From Aurantiochytrium sp. KH105 (taxonomy: Eukaryota; Sar; Bigyra; Thraustochytrida; Thraustochytriidae), in the NCBI GenBank assembly GCA_003116975.1, contig BGKB01000032.1, positions 1 through 64,000 on the forward strand: a DNA stretch of 64,000 nt, in the 5' to 3' direction. Numbering within the stretch: the stretch's first letter is position 1; each line of letters starts with the position of its first letter. Both the position numbers and the translations under genes were made by a program. The notes under the pieces were generated by a model, which saw only the letters and a list, made by a program, of their open reading frames with translations, did no database searches and was not told where the DNA came from. Below are positions 39,885 to 50,800 of this stretch, piece after piece.

Positions 39885-40815
39885 CGGCCGTGCACAACCT
39901 CACTCCCTCACTCCCTCCTCCCCTCGTCGCCTTCCTCGCCGCGGCCTCGAGCGAGATCGGGGACTGCTCGCGAGCCGTTGTCGACGCGCCGATGACGCGC
40001 GTCCTGGTCCTTGCCTCGTCCTGCTGGCTCTCGCCGTGTCTGTCAGCTAGGCCTAGTACTGCTATCGATGAGCACTCGTCCCGGGCTGCTTTCTTACTTA
40101 TACTTTCTTTCTTTCACACGGGGTGTGCGCCGTTAGTCAATGCTAACTAACTAACCAAGGCCAAGCGGCACGTGCCGCCTCGCGACCCAGCGCAGCCCAA
40201 ACCAACCCGAGCTGCCTGGCTGGCGGCGACGCAAAGACGAAGGGAGCAAGCCAAGCAAAGCCTGCCCGCGCACGGAGAAGTCGCGCAGCCCCGGCGCCGC
40301 ACAGACCTGGCCGGGCGCAGCGCCGACGGTGGACGGAGAAGGGCGAGTACCCGAGTCCCGAAAGATGTGCTAAGAGAAAGGAGGGAGATGGAGAGATTGA
40401 TGCCAACCAACGCGCAAAGCGAGCGAGGCGCTGGACGAGCGCCGCGAGAGTGAACAAGCGGCCGCGCAGGCAGGTCGCCGGGCGGAGAAAAAGGCCGCGG
40501 GCGGGCGAGCGGAGAGCTCGACGCGGGTCTGGATGGAGCTGCAGCAGATGGGGCACTGGATGGATTGGGGAATGGAATGGATGAAGATGAACTTGGCCAG
40601 GTCCAGCCCGCGCGGGCACGCAAACCCGAGAGGAGAGCTGCTGCGAGCGCAGGTGCGAGGACGCGCAGGTGAGCGGCGCGGACGGTAACGGCTAGACTGG
40701 GCCTGCGCGACTCCGCTGCGCTGCAGGTTCTGGGTCGGTCGGGACGACAATCTGTTTGTTCTGGCATTTACATGGGACGCGGCACTTACGCACGAAGAAG
40801 ACTCGAACCAAGAGC

Positions 40816-40840
40816 CAAGCAAGCAAGCAAGCAAGCAAGC
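40816..40840. repeat. (AAGC)n microsatellite
   Basis: About six perfect tetranucleotide copies in the gene-poor region. Confidence 0.9.
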
Positions 40841-41086
40841 ACCAGCAAAAGCTGCGACTGAGCAGGTGCAGATCGGCCGAAAGGCGCAGCTGCAAGTCGA
40901 AGCGCGGCCCCAACGCAAGCAACTCCGCTGCGCCTCGCACAGTCACGTTCGCAGATGCTGCTAAGGCGCGGATGCTGCTAAAAGGCGCGGATGCGGCCAA
41001 AGCGGATGCAAGTGCGGATGCGGATGCGAAGCGGCCAAGATCCCAGCGAGCCACGCAAATAAGATCCAGGCGCTCAACGCTGGTCG

Positions 41087-41109
41087 CTGTTAAATTTAAA
41101 ATTTAACAG
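41087..41109. repeat. 23-bp AT-rich perfect palindrome
   Basis: Two 11-base arms, CTGTTAAATTT and its exact reverse complement, flank a single central A. It stands out as an AT island in very GC-rich DNA. It could be a protein-binding site or cruciform. Confidence 0.85.
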
Positions 41110-41375
41110 TAAGAGCAGTCCGCAGTGAAAAGCAGGCCGCAGGCCGCGTTCCCGATGGCGTCGTGCGTTAGTTTGTTCGCTCTCGCAGTCCACGTGGCCA
41201 GGGCCCCAAGAGAGGTCCCGGTCGCAGGAAGCGGCACGAGGAGGACTCGCAGGTGGTCGGTCAATTTGTCCATCGCGTCGACCAGCCCCTCGCGCTGCTC
41301 TCTATGCCGCCGCAACTGCTGCACAGAGGCCCTCGAGCGACGCAGTTTTCTGCGGCCCCAAAATTGCCCCAAACG

Positions 41376-41399
41376 CACGCACGCACGCACGCACGCAAA
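41376..41399. repeat. (ACGC)n microsatellite
   Basis: About six copies in the gene-poor region, of the same unit type as the tract at about 7623-7646. Confidence 0.9.
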
Positions 41400-42207
41400 A
41401 AGCCCCGAGTCCGCAGGCGCTCCTGCTACTTTGCGCATTCCGAGCGAGGACGCTTTCCGCGCCACGTCGCTGCCATTCCGCAGCGCAGCTGCATACGCCA
41501 CGCCCTCGCAGCCGCGCTCGCTGAGCTGCTGCGGCCTCAGCTGCATCCTGTGCCAGCTGCTGCCGCAGTTGCCGTAACAAAGCGCGCTTTGCTCCGCTTG
41601 CCTCTGCGCAATTGCCTGCCCCTCGGGCAGCAAGCTCGCGAGCGCCAGGCCGCGCGCCCTCGGCTCCAGGATCCGGCTGGCCTGGCCTGGGGTCGCGCCG
41701 CGTCTGTCAGGGTCATCGGCGCGCTCGAAGTCGCGGCGGCCGCGTCGGGATCGGCGACGGGGCCCATCCAGGTCGCGGCAGGCGCGTCCCAACCCACCGC
41801 GGGCGTCCCATCCCATCATCGAGCACATCTGCGCTCGCGGCAACTCGACCCGTCTCGAGTCATTGTCCCTGGCCGACTCGTCGCGTCGAGTCTGAGCCCA
41901 CCCGCCCCGTCCGTCGCGCCGCCGCCGCTGCCGCGCGAGGGCGCTCTCCGCGCGCACGCGGGTGCAGCTGCGCAGTCACACGAAGGTGCGGCGCAGGTGT
42001 GCGGGCCTCGCATCGATCGATCGATCACCTACCTCATCATAGCTCGCCAGGCCATCATCATTCTAATCAGCATCATCAACAGCCAGCATCGGCGGCAGCG
42101 TCGGCACCATCAGCGTCACCTCACAACAGATGGCGTCGCGATGTCTGCTGACGCTGGCGGCATGGTGCAGCTCGCTGTGGATGGAGGTCGGCGGGCGACG
42201 AGGAGAA

Positions 42208-42256
42208 CTTGGCTTGGCTTGGCTTGGCTTGGCTTGGCTTGGCTTGGCTTGGCTTG
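42208..42256. repeat. (CTTGG)10 pentanucleotide microsatellite
   Basis: Ten near-perfect copies in the gene-poor region. Confidence 0.95.
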
Positions 42257-42812
42257 GGTCTCTCTCGCGGTGCAGTCCATGATGGCCGGGGCGAGGAAAT
42301 GGAAAGAGGGCAGGAAGGAGGAAGGAGAAAAGGAAGGAGGCCGTCATCGCGGCCACCGCTTTGCGGTCGTAGTTTCCGCAACGCAGGGCCTGATTGTGAA
42401 TGGAATGGGCGAGATGAAAGAAAACCGAGAAAGAGAGTAAAGAAAGACCCCGTCGAAGCCTTTGCTTTGGGTCCACCGATCGATCGCTCGATCCACCGAT
42501 CGACCGACCAACCAATCTGCTTGCTTTCTTGCTCGCCAATGTTATGTTTGCTTGCCATGGGTTGTCGATGATCAACCGGCGAGGTCTTGTCCAATGGCAC
42601 CCACCCAACAAGAGAGACTTGACTTGACCCGTCGCATGCACGAATGACCCTGCCCACCCGTGAATGCAACATGAACGAACAAACAAATGAATGGTCGCAG
42701 ACGTGACCGTCGCACACGAGCCTCCCACCCTCGCCCCGCTCGCTCCGTTGCCGCGCTGGTCTCGCTCGCACCTCTCGCGCCTCGCCTCGCGGGCCTCGCC
42801 TCGCGGCATCCC

Positions 42813-43012
42813 ATTCATTCATTCATTCATTCATTCATTCATTCATTCATTCATTCATTCATTCATTCATTCATTCATTCATTCATTCATTCATTCATTC
42901 ATTCATTCATTCATTCATTCATTCATTCATCCATTCATTCCCTAATCATTCATTCATTCATTCATTCATCCATTCATCCATTCATCCATTCATTCTTTCA
43001 TTCTTTCATTCA
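42813..43012. repeat. (ATTC)n tetranucleotide array, about 200 bp
   Basis: About 29 perfect copies up to roughly 42930, then a degenerate continuation with CCATTC, CTTTC and CTAATC variants to about 43012. It is the longest simple repeat in the window, about 440 bases upstream of the mitochondrial carrier start. Confidence 0.95.
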
Positions 43013-43447
43013 TCGCGGTCCGGCGGCTTCCAGGCGCCTCACTACTAACATGTAAAGCAGTTGCGGCACGCGCGCAGCGAGGGCACAAACAGCTGCAACC
43101 AGCAGCGCGAGCGACCTTGCAAACGACACCTTTCCGCAGCGCAAAGCCGCGCGCGCGTGCCAGCTCCTAGTTCCCAGCAGCCTGCGCGTTGTCGCTTGCT
43201 GCTTGCGTGCTTGGCACCAGTCAGATCAGCCAGCCAGCAGATCAGCCTGATTGCTCCGGCTGGCCGCGGCGTGCTCGACTGTCTAGTCGAATCGAGGGCG
43301 CAAACCGCAAAGCCGCAGCCAGTGCCCGGCGCCGTCAGGACCCTTGGCGCGGGCAGGAGCGGCGTGGGGAGGCAGCGAGGGAGGGGCCAGGGCAGCGCCG
43401 GCAGCGGAGAGAGGCGGCGGGGCGGCGGCGGCGGCGGCAGCAGCAGC

Positions 43448-44476
43448 ATGCAGGGCCGCGAGGACGTGCGCGCGGCGTACATGCCGCCCGGCTTGCAGGC
43501 GGAGGCGATGACGCTGCAGAAGCGGCGGCAGCAGGTGGTGGCCATGTCGGCGGCGGCGCCCGCGGCGCCCGCGGCGCCCGTGGCCGAGACGAAGAAGACG
43601 ATCCCCACGGGCGTGCGGTTCCTCTTTGGCACGGTGAGCGCGGTGACCGCGACCTTCTTCACCCACCCCGTCGACGTTGTCAAGTATCACCTGCAGCTTG
43701 CCGGAAAGGGCGGCAACGCAGCGGCGCCGACGACCACGATCGGCGCCGGACAGGACATTCTCAAGCGCCAGGGCCCCAGCGGCCTGTATAAGGGCCTCAC
43801 CGCGTCCATGATGCGCCAGGTCAGCTACGGCACGACCCGTCTCGGCATCTACACCACGCTCATGGAGAAGTTTGCCGCACCTGATGGCTCCCCCCCGCCC
43901 CTCGCCGAAAAGCTCGCCTTTAGCATGGTGGCTGGTGGCGTCGGCGCCTTCGTGGGCAACCCCTTTGACCTCTCGCTCGTGCGCATGGCCGCTGACTCCT
44001 CGCTGCCAGAAGCGCAGCGCCGCAATTACGCAGGCGTCATGGACGCTGTCTCGCAGATCGTGCGAAAGGAGGGCTTTACCTCGTTGTGGATCGGTGCCGG
44101 TCCTACCATTTCTCGCTGCATTATCCTCAACATGGCGCAGCTCACGACGTACTCGCAGGCCAAGGAGGAGCTGCTCAAGACGTCCTTCTTCAACGATAAC
44201 ATCTGGTGCCACCTTGCATCCTCCATGATTAGTGGTTTCGTCGCGACGGCGGCTTCCTTGCCCTTCGATGTAGCCAAGACCCGCGTACAAAACGCCGCCA
44301 AGGGCGAGTACGCTGGTATGGCCGACTGTATCATGCAGACCGCTCGCCACGAGGGCTTCCTCAGTCTCTGGAAGGGCTTCACGCCCGCATACCTGCGTCT
44401 TGCGCCGCAGACTGTCCTTGTCTTTGTCATTTTGGAACAGCTCAGCAACTCGTACAAGCGTCTGTTCCTGAGTTGA
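43448..44476 (+). CDS. mitochondrial carrier, 2-oxoglutarate/malate type
   Basis: 342 residues from the ATG at 43448; an ATG at 43544 would give 310. The long upstream frame has no ATG start and is leader. Three tandem carrier repeats each show the Px[DE]xx[KR] signature: PVDVVKYHLQ, PFDLSLVRMAAD and PFDVAKTRVQN. The second has Arg displaced (PFDLSLVR), exactly as in oxoglutarate/malate carriers (SLC25A11), as does RRNYAGVMDA, the matrix segment after the second repeat signature. The protein spans the inner membrane six times and exchanges dicarboxylates, feeding the malate-aspartate shuttle. The extended N-terminus is rich in Gln/Ala and might be a targeting or regulatory extension. A related dicarboxylate carrier is the alternative. 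Confidence 0.93.
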   Translation: MQGREDVRAAYMPPGLQAEAMTLQKRRQQVVAMSAAAPAAPAAPVAETKKTIPTGVRFLFGTVSAVTATFFTHPVDVVKYHLQLAGKGGNAAAPTTTIGAGQDILKRQGPSGLYKGLTASMMRQVSYGTTRLGIYTTLMEKFAAPDGSPPPLAEKLAFSMVAGGVGAFVGNPFDLSLVRMAADSSLPEAQRRNYAGVMDAVSQIVRKEGFTSLWIGAGPTISRCIILNMAQLTTYSQAKEELLKTSFFNDNIWCHLASSMISGFVATAASLPFDVAKTRVQNAAKGEYAGMADCIMQTARHEGFLSLWKGFTPAYLRLAPQTVLVFVILEQLSNSYKRLFLS

Positions 44477-44876
44477 GCTAGCTCACCTAATTAGGTCGTC
44501 TTCGAGAAATATATCTATATCTGCCTATTCTATTTTCTCGCTCTCGCTCTCGCTCTGGCCTTCCTTGCGGCTCGAGTGTGCCTTTTCTTGCTCTTCGTAT
44601 TCCTCGCTCAACCTCGATGCGAATCACTGCGATCGTATTCGTCCGATCTCTCGTCGAAAGAGGCCCCATTTTACAGGTAGTACAAGGAACAGGCGCCGTG
44701 CCTGTTCCTGAGCGCTACCTGTTCCTAAGCGGAGACAAGGTTGTCTCTGGAGAGCTTCACCGTGTCGCCAACGAGCTATATGATGCAATGACTGTCCTTT
44801 TGCTTCACTCGTCGCAGCCAACATCTGCAGGCTCGTACGATCTATTCGCGTCATTTTCTTTGTTTTACCTAAATTA
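44477..44876. other. convergent intergenic region
   Basis: The 3' flanks of the carrier and UTP10, with a (CTCGCT)n-like patch near 44536-44556 and the stem-loop listed separately. No gene is seen. Confidence 0.5.
44685..44709. terminator. perfect stem-loop in convergent 3' flank
   Basis: Ten-base arms AGGAACAGGC and GCCTGTTCCT enclose a 5-base loop. A further copy of the right arm (CCTGTTCCT) lies at 44718-44726. It sits between the converging mitochondrial carrier and UTP10 genes, so it may act in 3'-end formation or RNA stability. The role is inferred only from position. Confidence 0.4.
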
Positions 44877-47800
44877 TTATTGCAGAAAGGAACTGAGATC
44901 TTCGCCACTCAGCTGCTGCAGCTTTTTCGCAGTGCGGTGGGCCTCGCGCTTCACGCGCGGGTCCCGGTCCTCCAAGAGCTCCGCCACAGTTGGCAAAGTA
45001 TCCGCAAGGAGAACAATAAAAGAGTCTCCGACGCCCTCGAACAGCGCAACAATCGTGTGCAGTGCCGCCACGCGCACCTCGCCGGCCGCGTGGCGCGCAT
45101 ACTCCAACACACTGCGCTGTACAGCTTGCCACAAGGTATCGTCTGTCACCGACTTGGCCAGCTTCACAACGCACGGGATGACGCAGTCGCGCACGAAGCC
45201 TTCATAGTATGCCACATCGCCTGTCGGGTCAACGGCACTCGCCGACGTTGACTTGCGCTCATCACGCATCTCCACGTCCTCGTCCTCGTCGTCCTCGTCG
45301 GAATCTGCGCCAGCGCTCTCTGCAGATGTCTCGTCGGCCTTGACTCCATGCAGGGCGCAGAGGTCCACATCCAAGGGGGCGAGAACAGCGTCCAAAAGTT
45401 CGACAAACTCGCGATTTGTGGTCTCCGAGTCTTCGGCCGCCGCAGAACTGGCAACGCGGTGCTCACAATAGGTGCCGACGACCTCCAAGGCGCGCTCGCG
45501 AACAACACGCTGCTGATATCGCCATACCTGGGCCCAGTCCTCCTGCTTCGCATTCCGCTTCGTGCGTTTGCCAGAAGGCGCGCTGGCCACGTCTTCGCAA
45601 CCGACCTCAAGGTCTCCCTTGAGCTCTTCAACAAGCTGCTCCAAAAAGGGAACCGAAAGACCAAGCAACTTTTTCCCGAGCGCCGAGGCAAAGACATACA
45701 GCGTAGCGGCCGCGCACTGCCGCTGCCAGTCCTCTGCAGGATTAACAAGAACAGCTTCGTCCTCGTCCTCTTCCTCGCTTTCGTCCTCGTCCTCGCCGCT
45801 CTCCTCGCTCTCCTCGTCATCATCGTCAGAAGCATCACTTGCTGCGTCGCGGCTCACCTTGCTAGCCGATGGTGCCTTGCGCTTGGAACCGACGCGCGCG
45901 CCCTCTTCCTCAGCGTCGTCCACATCTTCCTCCTCCTCGTCGTCGTCATCGCTACTGGCTTCAGCTGCTTTTTCCTCTTCATCATCACCAAGGTTTTCAA
46001 ACAGCGAACCCGCGCGAGACGCCAGCGTTGCAGCTTTGCTGTCGACTTGCTCGCGCAGAGCATTAAAGAGCTGCTTCATCTGTGCGGCACTGAGAACGAG
46101 CACGTAGTCCATAAAAGCGTCGGCAACCGTCTCTTCGAGCGTCTGCACCTCCGAGGCGACTTCTTCGAGTTGCGACACCGTCAGCGCAGAGCATCCAGCA
46201 CCCACAAAACGACGCGTGTCGAGCGCCTGAACAAAAAAGGCGGTCAAGCGCGCATTTTCCTGCACAAGCGCATCGCGGCCCAAACCCTCCATCGAGGCAC
46301 GAACAATTGACACAAGGTTGCGAGCCGCGGCAAGACGATGCTCTTCCACAAACGAGGCGTAAAGTGCGGTCAAAGGGCCGAGCACGATGCGCGCCTCCAT
46401 TTTGCGCGCGACCTTGTCGGCAATGCGCGCCGATGTCAGACGAACGAGCTGCGGGGCACCATTGTGGTTACCGCGGCTTGCCACCGTCAAAACATCTGTC
46501 ACGTACGGCGAGAGAAACTGAGGAAGAGTGCTCACAAGGGCGTGGATGCTCGTTGCGGCGCTCTGTCCGAGGAGCGCTCTGGCCTCGCGGACGACACGAT
46601 CCTGATCTGGCGATTCGTCCAGGTCCAGAGCCTGCGAGAAACAGACAAACATGCTCTTGCCGAAGCTTGGCAGGAGCTTGAGCACGCGCTCACCAAGGAC
46701 GCCGATCAACGTTCCCACGCAAAGACATGCGCTGCTCGTTAGCTGAATGTGCGCAGTCGTCACGTTCGGACGATTAATTGCTGCGCTCGTCCGGCGGAAC
46801 TCCTTCACCACAGAGTCCAGAACCTCGACAAAGGGCTTGGGATGCTGCGCGCCGAGATGCTTGGCAAGCACGTCGACGGCCAACAGTGCCACTTGCTTGT
46901 TCACGTCCGACTCCGAGCGCTCGCGAAGAATTTCGTGCAGATCCGACACCATTTCCAGGAACATAAGAATCTCTTCCGTCTGCCAGCGAGCGTGCTGCTG
47001 TTCGACCTTGGCAGCAAGCTGGCGAATCGCCAACTGCCGCACATGCGGATCGCCATCACGCAGGAGCTCTTGGACAACTGCAACGAACATGGGCACAGAA
47101 AGAAGAGCACTCAGCTTGTCCAGAATCAGGCAAAGCTGATCCCGCACAGCAGACCACACCGCAGACTCCTCGTCGCCCGTAGACACGATGCGGCCTGCGC
47201 GGTGGATTTGACCGTGCAGAGCATTCAAAAGGCCCAGAAAACCAGCACTGCCGTGCAGCCCCGAGGCGTTGACCTGTGCCTGTGAGAGGGTGCGCAGCAT
47301 ACGCATAAAGGCCTTGCTGCCGAGATGATCAGAGATCAGACCGCAAATAGCATTCACAAGGTCGACGCCTCGCGCGGCGTTGACTGTTCCATCAAAGTCT
47401 AGCGCCGCAGCGAGAGCGGCGTGACCTGCTTTGCGGGCGTTGCCATCCGCCGCTGCTCCGTTGGTCTTGGACTCCTCTTTTTGCTCTTCCTCTTCCTCGT
47501 CAGCGTCGTCGTCCTCTTCGTCGTCGTCGCCCCCGACATCTCCGGTGGGCAAGAAACGATGCATCACCTGGATCATTTCGACCACGGCGGCAATCTGGTC
47601 CTCGACAGAGAAGCGCGCCAAAAGCTGACCCGCGAGATCCTTTTGCTGCTCCATGTTGTTTCGGTCCTCTGCATCTGCGCCGTTCGCGCTTCCGAGCATG
47701 AGTAACAGAACAGCCCACAAAACGCGATTTTTATTGCCGCAACTCTGTACGAGAAGCTCTTGCAACTGCAAAAGACGCGCAGGGTCGCTCGAGTGCGCCG

Positions 47801-50800
47801 AAGCATTAACAAATTCCTTGAGCACGTCCATAATGGCCGCATTGGAAAAGTCAGCCCGCGACGAGGCAATGCAGCGCGTCACCTGCTCAAGGATGACCAT
47901 GTGATACACGCCCGAAGTCCCTGTCTCCTCCTCCGATTGCTCGGCCTGCTGACTGGCCTGACGCACAATGGGAAGAATCACGGGAATGGTCTGTTGCGGA
48001 AACACCTTGGTACAGGTCGCCAAAAGTTCCAGCGCTGCGTTCCGCATTGCAGTTGTTTTCGCCCCAAGAATGCACGAGACGACCAGCTCGAGGTCGACAG
48101 CCATGAGAGCTTCGTTTGCGCGTTTGCCGGGCGCCGCCTCGAGAATCTGCATTGCGCAGTTCAAACAGGAGATGACAAGCAAGTCGTCGTACTTGCGAAG
48201 GACCGCAAAGAGTGCAGGAAGCGTATCCGCCGCGAGATCGACACGATCGGATGCGCTCACCGAGCCCCCGCGCGCGCCAAAGAGACGAGCACGAGTCGCC
48301 TCCAGAACGATTCGGTTCGGGTCCTCTTTCAAACGCTTCTCGAGCATCTTGCCTTCAAAAGGAACCCGTCCGAGTGCCGTGACGGCTTCGTTGCTCAGGG
48401 TGCTGCCGGCGCCTTCCTCGGCGACGAGCGAACACAAGGCGTCAAAGGCAGCGTCCTTGTCGGCTGCGGTGAGAAGCGCAAACACTTGCTGCGCACTGAG
48501 CGTGTGCAGCACAATCTGGCGTGCCGACTTGACACTGAGACCCTTGAGGATAACATCAATGTGGAGCCGGCCAAGCTTGCACTTTTTGGTGGTCCAGCGA
48601 TGCGTGACGAGCGACAGCACCTGCGTCATGCCGTGTTCCAGTGCCTGGGCAGCCAACGCGGCCGCCTCAGTGGATCCAAAGACTTCGCCGAGATCCGGAA
48701 TCTTACCGAGCGGTCGAAGCATGTTCTCTACGCAGCGCGCCACGCTCACACCCGATGCATCGTCAGCATTGGTCGCCGCACTTGCAATGCACGCCGCGCG
48801 CTCCAAGATGGCCAAAAAGGTCTCTTCACTGTGTAAGGTGCGAAAGCAGCGTTCGAGACTGTCCGCGTCGACGTGGAACTCCTTCGAAGCGTCGACGACC
48901 TTGGCCAGAAGCGGGCTGAACGCCTCTGCCGCAGATCGTTTCCGCGAGCACCCGGAACCGACCTTGGGGAGCGCCTCGGGGGCCTTGGAGCCGGAATCAA
49001 GGTATGCCCGAGTAAAGTCGGCCGATTCCATGACGGCTTGAGCACAATCAACGGCAACACCGCGGAGTTTGGCATCGGTGCGATGGCAAAGCGGATGAAT
49101 GAGGTAAGGTGTGACCTCGCAGAACGAAAAGCCCTCCTTGCCCTGCGGATCCCGCATTGCACGGATAAACGCGGTGGCAAGGACAATTGCACGTCGTTGC
49201 GCCACAGAGGTGGCCACAGAGTCAGGCAGAGCACCGGCACAAATCAAGAGCAGCGATTGCAATAGCACGCCTTGAAAGCACGTCGTGAGCAGAGTCTGCA
49301 CAGACTTGGCGCAGGCATCCTGGTAAAGCTCCTCTGATGCACCCAAGAGCGTGCACAGCAACACCATCGAAGAAGGCACTTGTTTCGCGCCACCGTGCAG
49401 GGCCTCGCGTACGAGACTGGTCTCCTTTTCGTTTTGAAGAGCATCACACTGAACGAGACGCTCCAAGACCTTTGCAGCGAGTTCTGCGTCGACATGAGCG
49501 ACAGTAGCGAGTTTGGCAGCCAGTTCAGCAGTGTCGGCATCTGACGTCTCTGCGATGGCATCCGCCAGCGCGACGCAGCTTGCCGCGGCCGCGTGCGGAG
49601 CGCTGACGCGGAAGGAATCGTTCAAAAGCCAGTTTCCGAGCTTGTTCGCAAAGGCTGGCACTTCCTGAAGGGACTTCTCCGCGAGCGGCGCCACGAGTGC
49701 AATGTGCTTGTTTGTGGCCGCGCAAGCCGCAAGAACGCTAGTGACGATGGAAGGGTCCGATTTGCTGGCCTTTCTCTTCTTCTTGCCGTCGGGAGCCGAC
49801 TTTGAGACTGCAGGAGCGAGGGTGAACAGAGCAGCTGCGAGGCCCATGAAGTCGTCGAGACTGGCAAGAGGTCCAACAACGGGAGCCCATTGGAGAAAGG
49901 CCTTGGCAAAAGCGGGCTCCGTGCTATGCCGCGCGCACGCGGTGAGCGCAGCCTCGACGATAAAGGCTTCTAAAGGAGCTTCTTCTCCCTTCTTGGACGA
50001 TGTCGGCGTCGTTGAAGGAAGGGCATGGAGCTTGGCGGCAAGTGCGAGTGCCGCGACCGAGACCTCGCAGTTGTCGTCCATGATGCGATCCATGAGAACG
50101 CGAAGGGAAACCGTGTCGCGAACGAGGTCGCCCTGGGCGAGCTGCTCGAGCGCGTGGCGGCGAACACTGGCCTTGTGGTGATGGAGAGCAGCACGAAGCG
50201 GCACACCGTTCACGACACGATGGGCAGCAAGCGCCGCATTTCCCGAAAAGCAGTCGGCAGCAAAGGAGAGCAGCGTCTCGTCGCTGGAGGCTTCGAGGAG
50301 CTCATCAATCGCGTCGCCGCGCTGCGCAGCAATCAGACGACCTGCGACGAGACAGTTCTCATCGCGGCCAGTTTCGCTATCGTACTCGCTGACGGCCAGC
50401 GCATGAAAGACGGGCTGAACGTTTGCAGGCATGCAGACACGCATGCAGGCAATGAGCGGCTTCATGCCCTCTGGGTCCGCCGCTAGCTGCGCATAGAGCT
50501 TGGACACGAAGGACTCGTCCGCCGAGCCAGCAGCAGGGGACTCGCCAAAGGCAGATGCGAGCGCGGCGCTTAGGGTGTCAGCTCCATAATGCGTTGCAAG
50601 GCGCGAGACAGAAGAGTCCGGGATGGGGAGGTCGTCCTGGTTGTCAAGGACAATAGCTGAGCAGCGCAACGCATCTGCAAGCAAAGGCTTGCGGGCTTTG
50701 CGGATCGTGGCGAGAATTACGAGTTTGGCGGCCTTGGCCGAAAGCGCCGAGTAGCGCGCGAGGTTGGCGCCAAGGATGTAGCCGGCGCGCTGAAGGAAGT

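Larger units (their letters stand above)
39885..43447. other. 3.5-kb gene-poor, repeat-rich region
   Basis: By far the longest gap in the window. Frames of up to 395 codons exist on both strands, but they begin at non-ATG codons, overlap one another and translate to low-complexity Arg/Ala/Ser/His sequence, so I reject them as genes. It contains several microsatellites, an AT-rich palindrome and CpG-rich blocks. It must hold the promoters of the LtrA-like gene and the carrier. A non-coding RNA or an unusual chromosomal element cannot be excluded. Confidence 0.55.

Noticed and set aside
41253-42440. 395-codon plus-strand frame in the gene-poor block
   Set aside because: It begins at GTG, crosses two microsatellites, is low complexity, and competes with equally long antisense frames.
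42687-43055. His-Ser-Phe-Ile repeat frame
   Set aside because: A translation of the (ATTC)n microsatellite.
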